Origin: 2-12-FULL-35-15 sp036386835
GTDB taxonomy: Bacteria > Bacteroidota > Bacteroidia > 2-12-FULL-35-15
Reading direction: 5' to 3'
DNA length: 64,000 bases
Assembly: GCA_036386835.1 (NCBI GenBank)
Contig: DASVUX010000011.1
Location: 434,001 to 498,000 of the forward strand
In this document: one piece after another, positions 16,427 through 25,599 of the stretch
Layout of the letters: every line of letters begins with the position of its first letter
How positions within the stretch are numbered: the stretch's first letter is position 1
The notes under the pieces: generated by a model
What the model was told of the DNA's origin: nothing
Seen by the model: only the letters and a program-made list of their open reading frames with translations
Databases searched by the model: none
Program-made: the position numbers and the translations under genes

Positions 16427-17683
16427 ATGGAGTTAAGACGAGTAGTAGTTACAGGACTTGGCGCGATTACCCCTGTGGGTAATAACATTACCGATTATTG
16501 GAATAATCTCCTGAACGGGGTGAGCGGAGCTGCACCTATTACTCGTTTTGATGCTTCAAAATTTAAAACGCGTTTTGCCTGTGAGGTCAAAGGATTTAAT
16601 CCTGAAGATTTCATGGAACGCAAAGAAGCACGCAAAATCGACCCTTTCTCGCAATACGGAATAGTTTCTGCCATTCAGGCGGTAAAAGATGCCGGCCTGG
16701 ATGGGGAAAATGCCTTCGATAAAGACCGGGCCGGAGTAATCTGGGGCTCAGGGATCGGGGGCTTGCAAACTTTCCAGGACGAATGCTTCGGCTTTGCAAA
16801 AGGTGATGGAACCCCGCGTTTCAACCCCTTCTTTATTCCTAAAATGATTGCTGACATTTGCTCCGGGCATATTTCAATTATGTTCGGCATGCGTGGACCC
16901 AACTTCACTACTGTTTCGGCTTGCGCTTCTTCTACCAACGCCCTGATCGATGCTGCCACCTATATCAAATTGGGTAAAGCTGATATCATCGTTACGGGTG
17001 GCTCCGAAGCTGCGGTTTGTGAAGCCGGAATTGGCGGGTTTAACGCAATGCATGCACTTTCAACACGCAATGATTCTCCCGAAACGGCTTCCCGCCCATT
17101 TGACGTTGACCGCGATGGCTTCGTGCTTGGTGAGGGTGCAGGTTGTCTTGTTTTGGAAGAATTAAACCACGCTTTAAAACGCGGTGCAAAGATCTATGCT
17201 GAAGTTGTCGGGGGCGGAATGACTGCTGATGCCAACCATATTACAGCTCCGCATCCGGAAGGGTTAGGGGCATTAAATGTAATGAGAAACGCATTGATCG
17301 ATGCCGAATTGAAACCGGAAGACATAGATTATGTAAATGTGCACGGTACATCCACTCCTCTCGGGGATGTTGCCGAAACCAAAGCAATATTAGGCGTGTT
17401 CGGTGAACATGCTTATAAACTCAATATCAGTTCCACCAAATCAATGACCGGCCACTTACTGGGTGCTGCAGGTGCAATTGAAGCTATCGCATGCGTATTG
17501 GCTGTTAAGAATGATATTATTCCTCCTACCATCAATCACTTTACTGACGACCCTGCACTGGATAATAAACTGAATTTCACATTCAATACTGCCCAAAAGC
17601 GTGTTGTGCGTGCTGCTCTCAGCAATACCTTCGGTTTTGGCGGACACAATGCTTCAGTGATCGTGAAAAAATACACTGCTTAA
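16427..17683 (+). CDS. fabF: Beta-ketoacyl-ACP synthase II
   Basis: FabF elongates acyl-ACP with malonyl-ACP in fatty acid synthesis. The 418 residues contain the Cys-His-His catalytic triad: C166 in TVSACASS, H306 in VHGTSTPLGD and H343 in MTGHLLGAAGA. The C-terminal SNTFGFGGHNAS gate motif is intact. Genes acpP before it and rnc nine bases after it form one transcription unit. Confidence 0.97.
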   Translation: MELRRVVVTGLGAITPVGNNITDYWNNLLNGVSGAAPITRFDASKFKTRFACEVKGFNPEDFMERKEARKIDPFSQYGIVSAIQAVKDAGLDGENAFDKDRAGVIWGSGIGGLQTFQDECFGFAKGDGTPRFNPFFIPKMIADICSGHISIMFGMRGPNFTTVSACASSTNALIDAATYIKLGKADIIVTGGSEAAVCEAGIGGFNAMHALSTRNDSPETASRPFDVDRDGFVLGEGAGCLVLEELNHALKRGAKIYAEVVGGGMTADANHITAPHPEGLGALNVMRNALIDAELKPEDIDYVNVHGTSTPLGDVAETKAILGVFGEHAYKLNISSTKSMTGHLLGAAGAIEAIACVLAVKNDIIPPTINHFTDDPALDNKLNFTFNTAQKRVVRAALSNTFGFGGHNASVIVKKYTA

Positions 17684-17692
17684 TTTTTAATA

Positions 17693-18415
17693 TTGCCGGT
17701 ACATAAAAAAATAAGGGCGTATTTCTCCCCTGAAAAAAAATTACTCACATCGTTAAAGAATATCCTGGGATTCTACCCTGACAATATTTCTTTATACAAG
17801 CTTGCCCTGCGTCACAGTTCTGCCGCAAAGAATATTAAAAAAGGAATAAAGGACAGCAATGAACGGCTTGAATTTCTTGGTGATTCAATAATAGGAACTG
17901 TTGTGGCGGATTACCTTTTCAAAAAATTTCCATACAAAGATGAGGGCTTCCTCACAAAGATGAGATCGAAAATGGTGAGCCGTGCAAAGCATAACCAGAT
18001 TGCCGTGAAGCTTGGACTGAACAACCTGATCGAAGCCAATAATGACCGTTTTGGAAGTAAGCCCAGCTCAATCAATGGTGATGCTTATGAAGCACTGATC
18101 GGTGCGATATATCTTGATAAAGGCTATAAGTTTGCGCAAAAATTCATCCTTAACAGGATCATCAATGTTCATATAGATATGGAGGAGGTTGAAACAGTTG
18201 AAACTGATTTCAAAAGTAAATTCATTGAATGGGCGCAGAAAGAAAAGAAAGAGTATGAATATGAGACAGTGGTTGATGGCGCGGATGCAGCTGACAAACA
18301 ATTCGTCTTGCACCTGCTTGTAGATGGTAAAGTCATGGGAAATGCCCAGCATCTTTCAAAGAAACGCGCAGAACAGATGGTCTCTGAACAGGCTTGTGCC
18401 AAGCTGAAGATCTAA
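17693..18415 (+). CDS. rnc: Ribonuclease III
   Basis: RNase III cuts double-stranded RNA in rRNA precursors and mRNAs. The 240-residue protein has the signature NERLEFLGDS near residue 57 and GDAYEALIGAIYLDKG near residue 125. These hold the acidic Mg-binding residues of the nuclease domain. A double-stranded-RNA-binding domain fills the last 70 residues, ending GNAQHLSKKRAEQMVSEQA. The start is TTG at 17693, nine bases after fabF; no ATG gives a full N-terminus. Confidence 0.95.
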   Translation: MPVHKKIRAYFSPEKKLLTSLKNILGFYPDNISLYKLALRHSSAAKNIKKGIKDSNERLEFLGDSIIGTVVADYLFKKFPYKDEGFLTKMRSKMVSRAKHNQIAVKLGLNNLIEANNDRFGSKPSSINGDAYEALIGAIYLDKGYKFAQKFILNRIINVHIDMEEVETVETDFKSKFIEWAQKEKKEYEYETVVDGADAADKQFVLHLLVDGKVMGNAQHLSKKRAEQMVSEQACAKLKI

Positions 18416-18484
18416 CCTAAAAATAACCGGATTTTACTATCGATCTTCGGTTAAGATTTCTAAATTTACCATTCATTTACTCCA

Positions 18485-18976
18485 TTGGGAAAACATACGC
18501 TTGAAATAGAATATGATTACGATTTCGTGCTGATCGGTATTTCATCGCATGAGAAAGATTATCGTTTTTGCTGGGCAATAAACAATAAATTAAAACTTGA
18601 GCTGAGTAAAAAAGATTCACTGGAGATCAAAGGAAAGAAACAGGCTACACCATCTTATTTTTCATTCTTTACTTTTGATGATGCAGATCAATACACTGAA
18701 TATTCGGTGATCGCCAATTTCAGCGAAAGCAAATCACTGGCAGTTACCGGGGACACCTTGTTTGGGAGTGCAGTGAAATCAGGAGAAAGTCACAGTGAGA
18801 ATGAATTCCTGGTCCCGGAACACAAGCAAATGAATTATTTATTTATTGTCCGTGGTGAGATGGAGGATGAGGAAGTGGAGAGCCTTGTCCAGCAGATAAA
18901 GGAAATTGATATCGTGCTTACTGCAGTGCGTATCGATCCTAAAACATTAAGATCGAAGCAGAATTTAATATTTTAA
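18485..18976 (+). CDS. IPExxxVDY-family protein
   Basis: This 163-residue cytoplasmic protein belongs to a Bacteroidota-restricted family named after a conserved motif, seen here near residue 110 as VPEHKQMNYLF. The motif's V and D are replaced by M and N, within the family's usual drift. Its function is unknown. The family is commonly found between rnc and pyk, as here. The start is TTG at 18485, 69 bases after rnc. The N-terminus (TLEIEYDYDFVLIGISS) fits the family. Confidence 0.8.
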   Translation: MGKHTLEIEYDYDFVLIGISSHEKDYRFCWAINNKLKLELSKKDSLEIKGKKQATPSYFSFFTFDDADQYTEYSVIANFSESKSLAVTGDTLFGSAVKSGESHSENEFLVPEHKQMNYLFIVRGEMEDEEVESLVQQIKEIDIVLTAVRIDPKTLRSKQNLIF

Positions 18977-19033
18977 TAACCTATAAAGGATCGTCAGCGT
19001 ATGGTTCATGGAAGATTTGAAACGAGAACTATT

Positions 19034-20467
19034 ATGAAAAGAACTAAAATTGTTGCAACACTTGGCCCTGCTTCTTCTTCAATGGAAGTGCTGGAGGATA
19101 TGATCAAAGCGGGGGCGGATGTGTTCCGTATCAATTTTTCACATGGTTCCTACGAAAACGTAGAAACACAGATCCGCAACATCAGGGCGCTGAACAAAAA
19201 GCTGGGATTGCACATTGCTATCCTTGCCGATCTCCAGGGGCCGAAACTCCGGATCGGTGTAATGGAGAACAATGGTGTTGAGCTGGTGGCCGGAAAAGAG
19301 ATCATCATTACTACCAAAGAATGCATTGGAACTGCAGAACGGCTGTATATAACATACCAGCAATTTCCTAAGGATGTAAATGTGGGGGAAAGTATCCTGA
19401 TTGATGATGGAAAATTGCTCTTAACGGTGATTGATACAAATGGCATCGATGAGGTGAGAGCGGTGGTAAGCCATGGAGGAATGTTATCATCAAAGAAAGG
19501 TGTGAACCTTCCCAATACAAGAATCTCACTGCCTTGCCTTACTGAAAAGGATCTGCGCGACCTTGACTTTGCGCTCACCCATAAGGTCGACTGGATCGGG
19601 CTTTCCTTTGTACGGTCATCCGAGGATATCCGTGAATTGAAAATGCTTGTCAGGAACTTCGGCCAGCATGTACCTACCCGGGTAGTAGCGAAGATTGAAA
19701 AGCCGGATGCAATAAAAGATATTGATGCCATCATTTTTGAAACAGATGCCTTGATGGTTGCCCGTGGTGACCTTGGTGTGGAGGTGCCGATGCAGGAAGT
19801 GCCTGTGATACAAAAGATGCTTGTGCGTAAATGCCTTGAGCAGTCAAAACCGGTGATCATCGCGACACAAATGATGGAAAGCATGATCACGAATATAAGC
19901 CCGACACGCGCTGAGGTGAACGATGTTGCCAACAGTGTGATGGATGGGGCTGATGCAGTAATGCTGAGCGGTGAAACTTCCGTAGGAAATCATCCTGCCA
20001 GGGTGGTGGCCGCAATGAGCAAGATCATTGAGCATGTTGAGCAGGAAAGTGAAGTGTACAACCGCGAAAATGCTGCTCCCGAAGTCGATCTGAGAAACCA
20101 TCGCTTTTTATCTGATTCGATATGCTACACTGCAGCTAAAATGGCCCAGCGCACGAATGCTTCAGCAATTGTAACAATGACCCATTCGGGCTATACCGCA
20201 TTCAAGCTGGCCAGCCACAGACCTAAAGCTAAGATCTTCGTATTTACGGATAATCACTTTATACTTACAACACTTAATCTGGTCTGGGGTGTCCAGGGGT
20301 TCTTTTATGACAGCGATATCAGCACGGACAGCACAATTGCGGATATCAAGCAGATTCTTAAGGCGACCGGCATGGTGAAAACAAATGATCTTGTGATTAA
20401 CATTGCGAGTATTCCTCTGAGTGAGAAAGGAAAAACAAATATGATCAAGCTGAGTGCAGTTGAATAG
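19034..20467 (+). CDS. pyk: Pyruvate kinase
   Basis: Pyruvate kinase makes pyruvate and ATP from phosphoenolpyruvate. The 477-residue protein shows RINFSHG, LADLQGPKLRIG, the catalytic-lysine segment VAKIEKPDA and the Mg-binding MVARGDLGVEVP. IATQMMESMI and the C-terminal regulatory domain follow. The ATG at 19034 is chosen because KRTKIVATLGPAS is the conserved N-terminus; an in-frame ATG at 19001 adds eleven unconserved residues. It follows the IPExxxVDY gene after a 57-base spacer. Confidence 0.95.
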   Translation: MKRTKIVATLGPASSSMEVLEDMIKAGADVFRINFSHGSYENVETQIRNIRALNKKLGLHIAILADLQGPKLRIGVMENNGVELVAGKEIIITTKECIGTAERLYITYQQFPKDVNVGESILIDDGKLLLTVIDTNGIDEVRAVVSHGGMLSSKKGVNLPNTRISLPCLTEKDLRDLDFALTHKVDWIGLSFVRSSEDIRELKMLVRNFGQHVPTRVVAKIEKPDAIKDIDAIIFETDALMVARGDLGVEVPMQEVPVIQKMLVRKCLEQSKPVIIATQMMESMITNISPTRAEVNDVANSVMDGADAVMLSGETSVGNHPARVVAAMSKIIEHVEQESEVYNRENAAPEVDLRNHRFLSDSICYTAAKMAQRTNASAIVTMTHSGYTAFKLASHRPKAKIFVFTDNHFILTTLNLVWGVQGFFYDSDISTDSTIADIKQILKATGMVKTNDLVINIASIPLSEKGKTNMIKLSAVE

Positions 20468-20513
20468 TAGGTAAAAAAATGAGCATCAGCATTTGAACGG
20501 AAAAAAATAGAAC

Positions 20514-21560
20514 ATGTCATTAAACATAAAACTCTTAAAAGAGATCTGCGAAACGGCAGGTGCCCCCGGCCATGAGCAAAGGGTTAGGGAGATTGTTATC
20601 CGTGAAGTAAAGAAGCTTGCCGATAAAATTTCCATCGATAATATGGGAAGCGTTACCGCTTTTAAAAAAGGTAAAAAAGATAAAAAGGTGATGATTGCCG
20701 CTCACATGGATGAGATTGGGTTTATCGTCACTCATATTGACGATAATGGCTTCCTGCGTTTCATTCCATTAGGTGGATTTGATCCCAAAACGCTGACCGC
20801 CCAAAGAGTGATCATCCATGGTAAGAAAGACGTGATCGGGGTAATGGGTTCCAAGCCCATTCACATGATGAGCCCGTCCGAGCGCGATAAGGTTGTTCCC
20901 ATCCATGATTACTTCATTGACCTGGGGATGAATAAAAAAGATGTAGAGGCGATAGTTACAATAGGCGATGCAATAACACGTGAGCGCGAGCTGATTGAAA
21001 TGGGAAACTGTGTTAATTGTAAATCAATCGACAACCGCGTTTCGGTTTTTATTCTTATCGAAACATTGCGTGAGCTGAAAAGTTCTCCGTATGATGTGTA
21101 TGCGGTATTTACGGTTCAGGAGGAAGTAGGTATCCGTGGGGCTAATGCGGCTGCATTGCAGATCCAGCCTGATTTCGGATTCGGGCTCGATACAACAATT
21201 GCTTTCGATGTTCCCGGTGCCGCGAAACATGAGATGATCACAAAGCTTGGAGATGGTGCTGCTATTAAGATCATGGATTCTTCCACTATCTGTGATTACA
21301 GGATGGTAAAATACATGAAGCAGACTGCAGAAAAACATAAAATAAAATACCAGACAGAGATTTTGCCTGCGGGAGGCACTGATACAGCCGGGATTCAACG
21401 GATGACACCGGGCGGTGCAATTTCGGGTGCAGTTTCAATACCTACCCGTCATATTCACCAGGTGATCGAAATGGCGGATAAATCTGATATCAGGGCAAGC
21501 ATCGACCTGCTAAAGAATTGCATCCAGGATATTGACAAATACGACTGGGCGTTTAAATAA
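20514..21560 (+). CDS. M42-family metallo-aminopeptidase
   Basis: This 348-residue peptidase is of the FrvX/glutamyl-aminopeptidase type, usually a large cytoplasmic dodecamer that trims peptides. Metal and catalytic residues are visible in AAHMDEIGF (His-x-Asp), SIDNRV (bridging Asp), QEEVGIRGA (catalytic Glu and ligand Glu), the segment LDTT, and PTRHIHQ (His). AGGTDT precedes the last ligand as expected. It lies 46 bases after pyk. Substrate range cannot be inferred; the family includes enzymes once called endoglucanases. Confidence 0.9.
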   Translation: MSLNIKLLKEICETAGAPGHEQRVREIVIREVKKLADKISIDNMGSVTAFKKGKKDKKVMIAAHMDEIGFIVTHIDDNGFLRFIPLGGFDPKTLTAQRVIIHGKKDVIGVMGSKPIHMMSPSERDKVVPIHDYFIDLGMNKKDVEAIVTIGDAITRERELIEMGNCVNCKSIDNRVSVFILIETLRELKSSPYDVYAVFTVQEEVGIRGANAAALQIQPDFGFGLDTTIAFDVPGAAKHEMITKLGDGAAIKIMDSSTICDYRMVKYMKQTAEKHKIKYQTEILPAGGTDTAGIQRMTPGGAISGAVSIPTRHIHQVIEMADKSDIRASIDLLKNCIQDIDKYDWAFK

Positions 21561-21589
21561 CAACGAATGATTTAAGTAAAGAGTATCAC

Positions 21590-21660
21590 GTTATGAACGT
21601 CATTCTGAAAGCTTTCCGCGTGAAGTAATCTCAGGAATAATCTCGCAGCTTTCTTTTAAA
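21590..21660. repeat. Decayed CGTCATTCTGA-type dispersed repeat
   Basis: The spacer between the M42 peptidase and the ArsC-like gene reads CGTCATTCTGAAAG and then AATCTC, like the dispersed repeat copy at 24509-24535. It contains the palindrome GAAAGCTTTC. It appears to be a remnant of a multicopy intergenic element rather than a gene. Confidence 0.4.
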
Positions 21661-21668
21661 GAACAATC

Positions 21669-22025
21669 ATGAAAAAAATATACTACCTCTCAACCTGTTC
21701 AACCTGTGCGAGAATAATTAAGGAGCTTGGGCTAGAAAATAAAAAGTTTGAGTTCCAGGATATAAAAACAGAAAAGATTACCGCCTCACAGCTGGATGAA
21801 ATGAAAAGGATGGCTGGCAGCTATGAAGCGCTTTTCAGTCGGATCGCGTTAAAATACCGGAGTCTCGGATTGAATGAAATGACTCTTAAAGAAGAAGATT
21901 ACAAAAAATATATCCTCGAAGAATATACGTTCCTGAAGCGGCCTGTCATGATTGTGAAGAATAAGATCTTTGTCGGTAATTCCAAAAATAATATTGCTGC
22001 TGTTAAGGCGGAATTGAATGAGTAA
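21669..22025 (+). CDS. ArsC/Spx-family (thioredoxin-fold) protein
   Basis: The product has 118 residues and a thioredoxin-fold N-terminus with CSTC at residues 10-13. RVP-like cis-Pro is seen as KRPVMIV near residue 95. It resembles arsenate reductase (ArsC) and the regulator Spx. No other arsenic-resistance gene is near, so a reductase of unknown substrate or a redox regulator is equally possible. Its last eight bases overlap the start of the EamA transporter, so the two are translationally coupled. Confidence 0.75.
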   Translation: MKKIYYLSTCSTCARIIKELGLENKKFEFQDIKTEKITASQLDEMKRMAGSYEALFSRIALKYRSLGLNEMTLKEEDYKKYILEEYTFLKRPVMIVKNKIFVGNSKNNIAAVKAELNE

Positions 22026-22923
22026 AGTTTTACAGGCGCACCTTGCGCTGGTCCTTGTCAACATAATTTACGGGGCAAATTATTCAATTGCCAAGCAGGT
22101 AATGCCCGGATACGTTCAGCCATTTGCATTTGTGTTAATGCGTGTCGGTGGAGCTTTAATCCTTTTCTGGATTGTGAGTTCCCTGTTTATTAAGGAAAAG
22201 GTTGATAAAAAGGATTTTCCCCGCTTAGCCTTACTAGCAGTATTTGGTGTTGCCTGTAACCAGCTGTTATTTTTAAAAGGCCTCAATATTACCACCCCGA
22301 TCAATGCTTCCATTATTATGATCTCCAATCCCATCGTTGTGCTGATCATTGCTTCAGTAGTTCTGAAGGAAAGGATCTCGCTGAATAAGATAGCCGGGAT
22401 TATTTTTGGGATTGCGGGGGCTTTGCTGATGCTGACTTTTAATAAGAACTTTTCATTTGGTTCCGAAACAATCAGGGGCGACATCATGATCCTGGTCAAT
22501 TCGATCTCCTGGGCATGCTATGTCGTGCTGGTGAAGCCGCTAATGAGCAAATACAATACATTTACCATTGTGAAATGGGTCTTCCTGTTTGGGTTCATTT
22601 ATGTTCTTCCCTTTGGCTTTTCTGAATTTCAGCAGGTGGACTGGACAGCAATGCCCGCGGGGATCTGGTACGATATATTTTTTGTAGTTGTGGCCACAAC
22701 ATTCATAGCGTATATCCTCAATACATACGCCCTCAGGGCTCTAAGCCCGTCAGTGGTAAGCATTTATATTTATCTTCAGCCGTTCCTGGCAACGCTGTTC
22801 GCTGTGTACTATTATCACAATGACACCCTGGATGCCAGGAAGCTCCTCGCAGCTTTCCTGATAATAATCGGTGTTTTCCTCGTAAGCAATCCGTTTGCCG
22901 CTCATAAAAAGCAGGAAAACTAA
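22018..22923 (+). CDS. EamA/DMT-family transporter
   Basis: This 301-residue protein has ten predicted membrane helices arranged as two EamA repeats. The first starts at ALVLVNIIYGANYSIAK and the second near residue 155 (RGDIMILVNSISWACYVVL). Such carriers export or import metabolites such as amino acids or nucleosides; the substrate is not identifiable. It begins within the preceding ArsC-like gene (ATGAGTAA overlap), indicating joint expression. Confidence 0.85.
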   Translation: MSKVLQAHLALVLVNIIYGANYSIAKQVMPGYVQPFAFVLMRVGGALILFWIVSSLFIKEKVDKKDFPRLALLAVFGVACNQLLFLKGLNITTPINASIIMISNPIVVLIIASVVLKERISLNKIAGIIFGIAGALLMLTFNKNFSFGSETIRGDIMILVNSISWACYVVLVKPLMSKYNTFTIVKWVFLFGFIYVLPFGFSEFQQVDWTAMPAGIWYDIFFVVVATTFIAYILNTYALRALSPSVVSIYIYLQPFLATLFAVYYYHNDTLDARKLLAAFLIIIGVFLVSNPFAAHKKQEN

Positions 22924-22988
22924 GTCTTTCCCGTCTGAAAAATCTACCCGTAAACGCTGAACAACTGCGTTACAGCTGAAAAAAACTG

Positions 22989-22996
22989 TACATTTG
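22989..22996 (+). promoter_or_regulatory. -7 promoter box (TACATTTG) of yicC-gmk
   Basis: It matches TAnnTTTG and ends 20 bases before the yicC ATG at 23017. No -33 TTG is evident. Confidence 0.55.
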
Positions 22997-23016
22997 TTTT
23001 ACATTTAAAACAGCCC

Positions 23017-23895
23017 ATGACACTTAAATCAATGACCGGTTTCGGGAAAGCCGTTAGTGAAATTCCCGGAAAAAAGGTCACCGTGGAAGTCCGTTCACTT
23101 AACAGCAAGCAGCTTGACCTGAATCTTCGGATGCCCTATTTCTATAAAGAGAAAGAACTGGAGTTGCGCACTGAATTAGGCAAGCAGCTTGAGCGTGGGA
23201 AAGTTGATGTGAATGTGTATGTGGAATCTACCCAGGATATCCTTCCTGTTGCTCTTAATAAAGAGCTGGCAAAAAGCTACTACAGGGAGTTGAAAAATTT
23301 GTCCTCAGAACTGAATGAGAACAGCAGTGACTTGCTTGGGCTGGTGTTAAAAATGCCGGAAGTAATGAAGGCGGAAAGGGAAGTTGCCGAGTTGGATGAA
23401 GAGGAATGGAAGCAGGTAAAAAATGTGGTTGATAAAGCTGTCGCGGCCTTTCAGAAATTCCGTGACGATGAAGGAAATACCTTGTTAAAAGAATTTACTA
23501 CCAGGATCACGATCATTGAAAAGCTTTTGGCTGAGGTTCTCGCCCTGGATGCAGCAAGAGTTGGAAATATTAAAAACCGGATAAGAAATAATCTTTCTGA
23601 GATCATTGATACCGATAAGATCGATCAGAACCGGTTTGAGCAGGAGTTGATCTACTATATCGAGAAGCTCGATATTACAGAGGAGAAATTGCGGTTGAAA
23701 ACACATCTTGATTATTTTACAGCTACTATGACGGAAGCAGGAGCAGGGCGCAAGCTTGGTTTTATTTCACAGGAAATTGGCCGTGAGATCAATACCATAG
23801 GTTCCAAAGCAAACGATGCAGGAATTCAAAAGCTGGTGGTGCAAATGAAGGATGAACTGGAAAAGATCAAAGAACAAATGCTCAATGTATTATAA
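23017..23895 (+). CDS. yicC: YicC-family endoribonuclease
   Basis: The 292-residue protein begins with the family's conserved SMTGFGKA and VEVRSLNSKQLDLNLRMP. It ends with the DUF1732 segment GRKLGFISQEIGREINT and GIQKLVVQMKDELEKIKEQ. YicC proteins are hexameric ribonucleases linked to sRNA decay in E. coli. The gene lies directly before gmk, 44 bases apart, a pairing frequent in bacteria, and has its own promoter box. Confidence 0.9.
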   Translation: MTLKSMTGFGKAVSEIPGKKVTVEVRSLNSKQLDLNLRMPYFYKEKELELRTELGKQLERGKVDVNVYVESTQDILPVALNKELAKSYYRELKNLSSELNENSSDLLGLVLKMPEVMKAEREVAELDEEEWKQVKNVVDKAVAAFQKFRDDEGNTLLKEFTTRITIIEKLLAEVLALDAARVGNIKNRIRNNLSEIIDTDKIDQNRFEQELIYYIEKLDITEEKLRLKTHLDYFTATMTEAGAGRKLGFISQEIGREINTIGSKANDAGIQKLVVQMKDELEKIKEQMLNVL

Positions 23896-23906
23896 TTGTT
23901 AACCTA

Positions 23907-23940
23907 ATTAACTAAATAACCATTAACCGATTAACTAAAT
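23907..23940 (+). repeat. 11-base direct repeat before gmk
   Basis: ATTAACTAAAT occurs at 23907-23917 and again at 23930-23940. The second copy ends on the first base of the gmk TTG start codon. This spacer is entirely A/T-rich. A regulatory role is possible but unsupported. Confidence 0.4.
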
Positions 23941-24506
23941 TGCAAGGTAAGCTAGTTATATTTTCAGCACCATCGGGAGCTGGGAAAACCACCATTGTTC
24001 AGCACCTGCTGAAGGTTTTTCCGGATCTTGAATTTTCCATTTCAGCCTGCAGCAGGGATATCAGGAGAGGGGAGACATACGGGGTGGATTATTATTTTTT
24101 AACGGTTGAGGAGTTCAAGGAAAAGATCGCTAACAATGAATTCGCGGAATGGGAAGAAGTTTATAAAGATAATTTTTACGGAACTCTCAAATCAGAGATT
24201 GAGCGGATCTGGAGAAATGAAAAACATATCATTTTTGATATGGATGTAGTGGGAGGTTTAAACCTTAAGAAGCAATTCGGTGACAAGGCCCTTGCTATTT
24301 TTGTGATGCCGCCCAGCATAGAGCATCTCGAAAAAAGATTGAAGATGCGTGAAACTGAAACACCCGAGAGTATTGCCCGGAGAATGGGAAAAGCAGCGCA
24401 GGAACTGAAAACGGCTGACCAGTTCGACAGGGTTATCCACAATGATAACCTTGAAAAGGCTTTGGAAGAAGCGGAGAATATTGTAGGTGATTTTCTGAAA
24501 CTTTAG
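23940..24506 (+). CDS. gmk: Guanylate kinase
   Basis: Gmk phosphorylates GMP to GDP. The 188-residue protein has the P-loop SAPSGAGKTT at residues 9-18. The GMP-binding region includes SACSRDIRRGETYGVDYYF and EWEEVYKDNFYGT, and a lid segment with RMGKAAQEL follows. The start is TTG at 23940, since no upstream ATG exists and QGKLVIFSAPSG is the usual N-terminus. It is the second gene of the yicC-gmk unit. Confidence 0.95.
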   Translation: MQGKLVIFSAPSGAGKTTIVQHLLKVFPDLEFSISACSRDIRRGETYGVDYYFLTVEEFKEKIANNEFAEWEEVYKDNFYGTLKSEIERIWRNEKHIIFDMDVVGGLNLKKQFGDKALAIFVMPPSIEHLEKRLKMRETETPESIARRMGKAAQELKTADQFDRVIHNDNLEKALEEAENIVGDFLKL

Positions 24507-24508
24507 AA

Positions 24509-24540
24509 AACGTCATTCCGACCAAAGAGGAATCTTTAAT
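24509..24540. repeat. CGTCATTCCGA-type dispersed repeat copy
   Basis: Just after gmk the sequence reads CGTCATTCCGACC, then GAGGAATCTTT, matching the form of a common Bacteroidota intergenic repeat (CGTCATTCCGA...GAGGAATCT). Related remnants occur near 21595, 11984 and, on the minus strand, 1924. Confidence 0.5.
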
Positions 24541-24579
24541 ATGTAATTGATTATTGAACAACTGACCACGCGGCACACC

Positions 24580-25599
24580 ATGGCAAAATACCTGACAATC
24601 GATATTCATACACACATCCTTCCTGAACACATTCCAAACTGGAAGGAAAAATTCGGATACGGAGGGTTTATACATCTTGACCATCACCGTTCGTGCTGTG
24701 CGAGAATGATGCGTGATGATGGAAAATTTTTCCGCGAGGTCGAGGACAATTGCTGGAGCGCTGAAAAAAGGATCAAAGAATGTGATCATCATCACGTGGA
24801 CGTCCAGGTGCTTTCTACAGTACCTGTAATGTTCAGCTATTGGGCTAAACCCGAGGATTGCCTGGAGCTGTCGATGTTCCTCAATGACCATATTGCCGGC
24901 ATCGTACAACGTTTTCCAAAACGGTTTGTTGGGCTCGGGACAATTCCGATGCAATCTCCGCGCCTTGCAATAAAAGAGCTTGAGAGATGTAAAAGTATCG
25001 GGCTGAAAGGGATCCAGATTGGGACCAATATCAACCAGGAAAACTTAAACGAAGAAAAGTATTTCGAGATTTTCAAGGCTTGTTCTGACTTGGGAATGGC
25101 AGTGTTTATACACCCATGGGAGATGATGGGCGAGAAAGAAATGCAGAAATACTGGCTTCCATGGCTCGTAGGGATGCCCGCTGAAACAACGCGTGCAATA
25201 TGTTCATTGATATTTGGAGGGATATTCGAAAGGCTTCCTGAACTGCGGGTGGCATTTGCTCATGGTGGCGGATCCTTCCCTTCCACCGTAGGCCGTATAG
25301 AACACGGTTTTAACTGCCGGCCTGATCTGGTCGCTATTGATAATAACATTAATCCACGGGAATACTTAGGTAAATTCTGGATCGACAGCCTTGTGCATGA
25401 TCCGGTAATGCTCGATTATGTTGTAGGCATGTTTGGCGCCAACCGAATTGCGCTCGGTACGGATTATCCATTCCCCTTAGGCGAGCTGGAGCCGGGGAAG
25501 CTGATCAGGGAGATGCCCTATGAAAGAGATGTTAAAGAACTGCTGTTGCACGGGTCCGCCCTTGAATGGCTTGGTGTGGAAAAGGAATTGTTTCTATGA
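24580..25599 (+). CDS. 2-amino-3-carboxymuconate-6-semialdehyde decarboxylase (ACMSD)
   Basis: This zinc amidohydrolase-fold decarboxylase removes CO2 from aminocarboxymuconate semialdehyde in the kynurenine route, diverting tryptophan carbon from quinolinate. The 339-residue protein has H10 and H12 (DIHTHILP), H178 (IHPWEMM), H228 (AHGGGSFP) and D295 (GTDYPFPLGELEPGKLI). These are offset by four from the human enzyme's H6/H8/H174/H224/D291. Long identical stretches such as STVPVMFSYWAKPED support the specific call. The ATG at 24580 is chosen because an earlier in-frame TTG adds unconserved residues. Its stop overlaps the next gene by four bases. Confidence 0.92.
   Translation: MAKYLTIDIHTHILPEHIPNWKEKFGYGGFIHLDHHRSCCARMMRDDGKFFREVEDNCWSAEKRIKECDHHHVDVQVLSTVPVMFSYWAKPEDCLELSMFLNDHIAGIVQRFPKRFVGLGTIPMQSPRLAIKELERCKSIGLKGIQIGTNINQENLNEEKYFEIFKACSDLGMAVFIHPWEMMGEKEMQKYWLPWLVGMPAETTRAICSLIFGGIFERLPELRVAFAHGGGSFPSTVGRIEHGFNCRPDLVAIDNNINPREYLGKFWIDSLVHDPVMLDYVVGMFGANRIALGTDYPFPLGELEPGKLIREMPYERDVKELLLHGSALEWLGVEKELFL

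Noticed and set aside
21669..22025. Firm call as arsenate reductase
   Set aside because: The CSTC motif and fold fit ArsC, Spx and YffB alike, and there is no arsenic efflux or regulator gene nearby.
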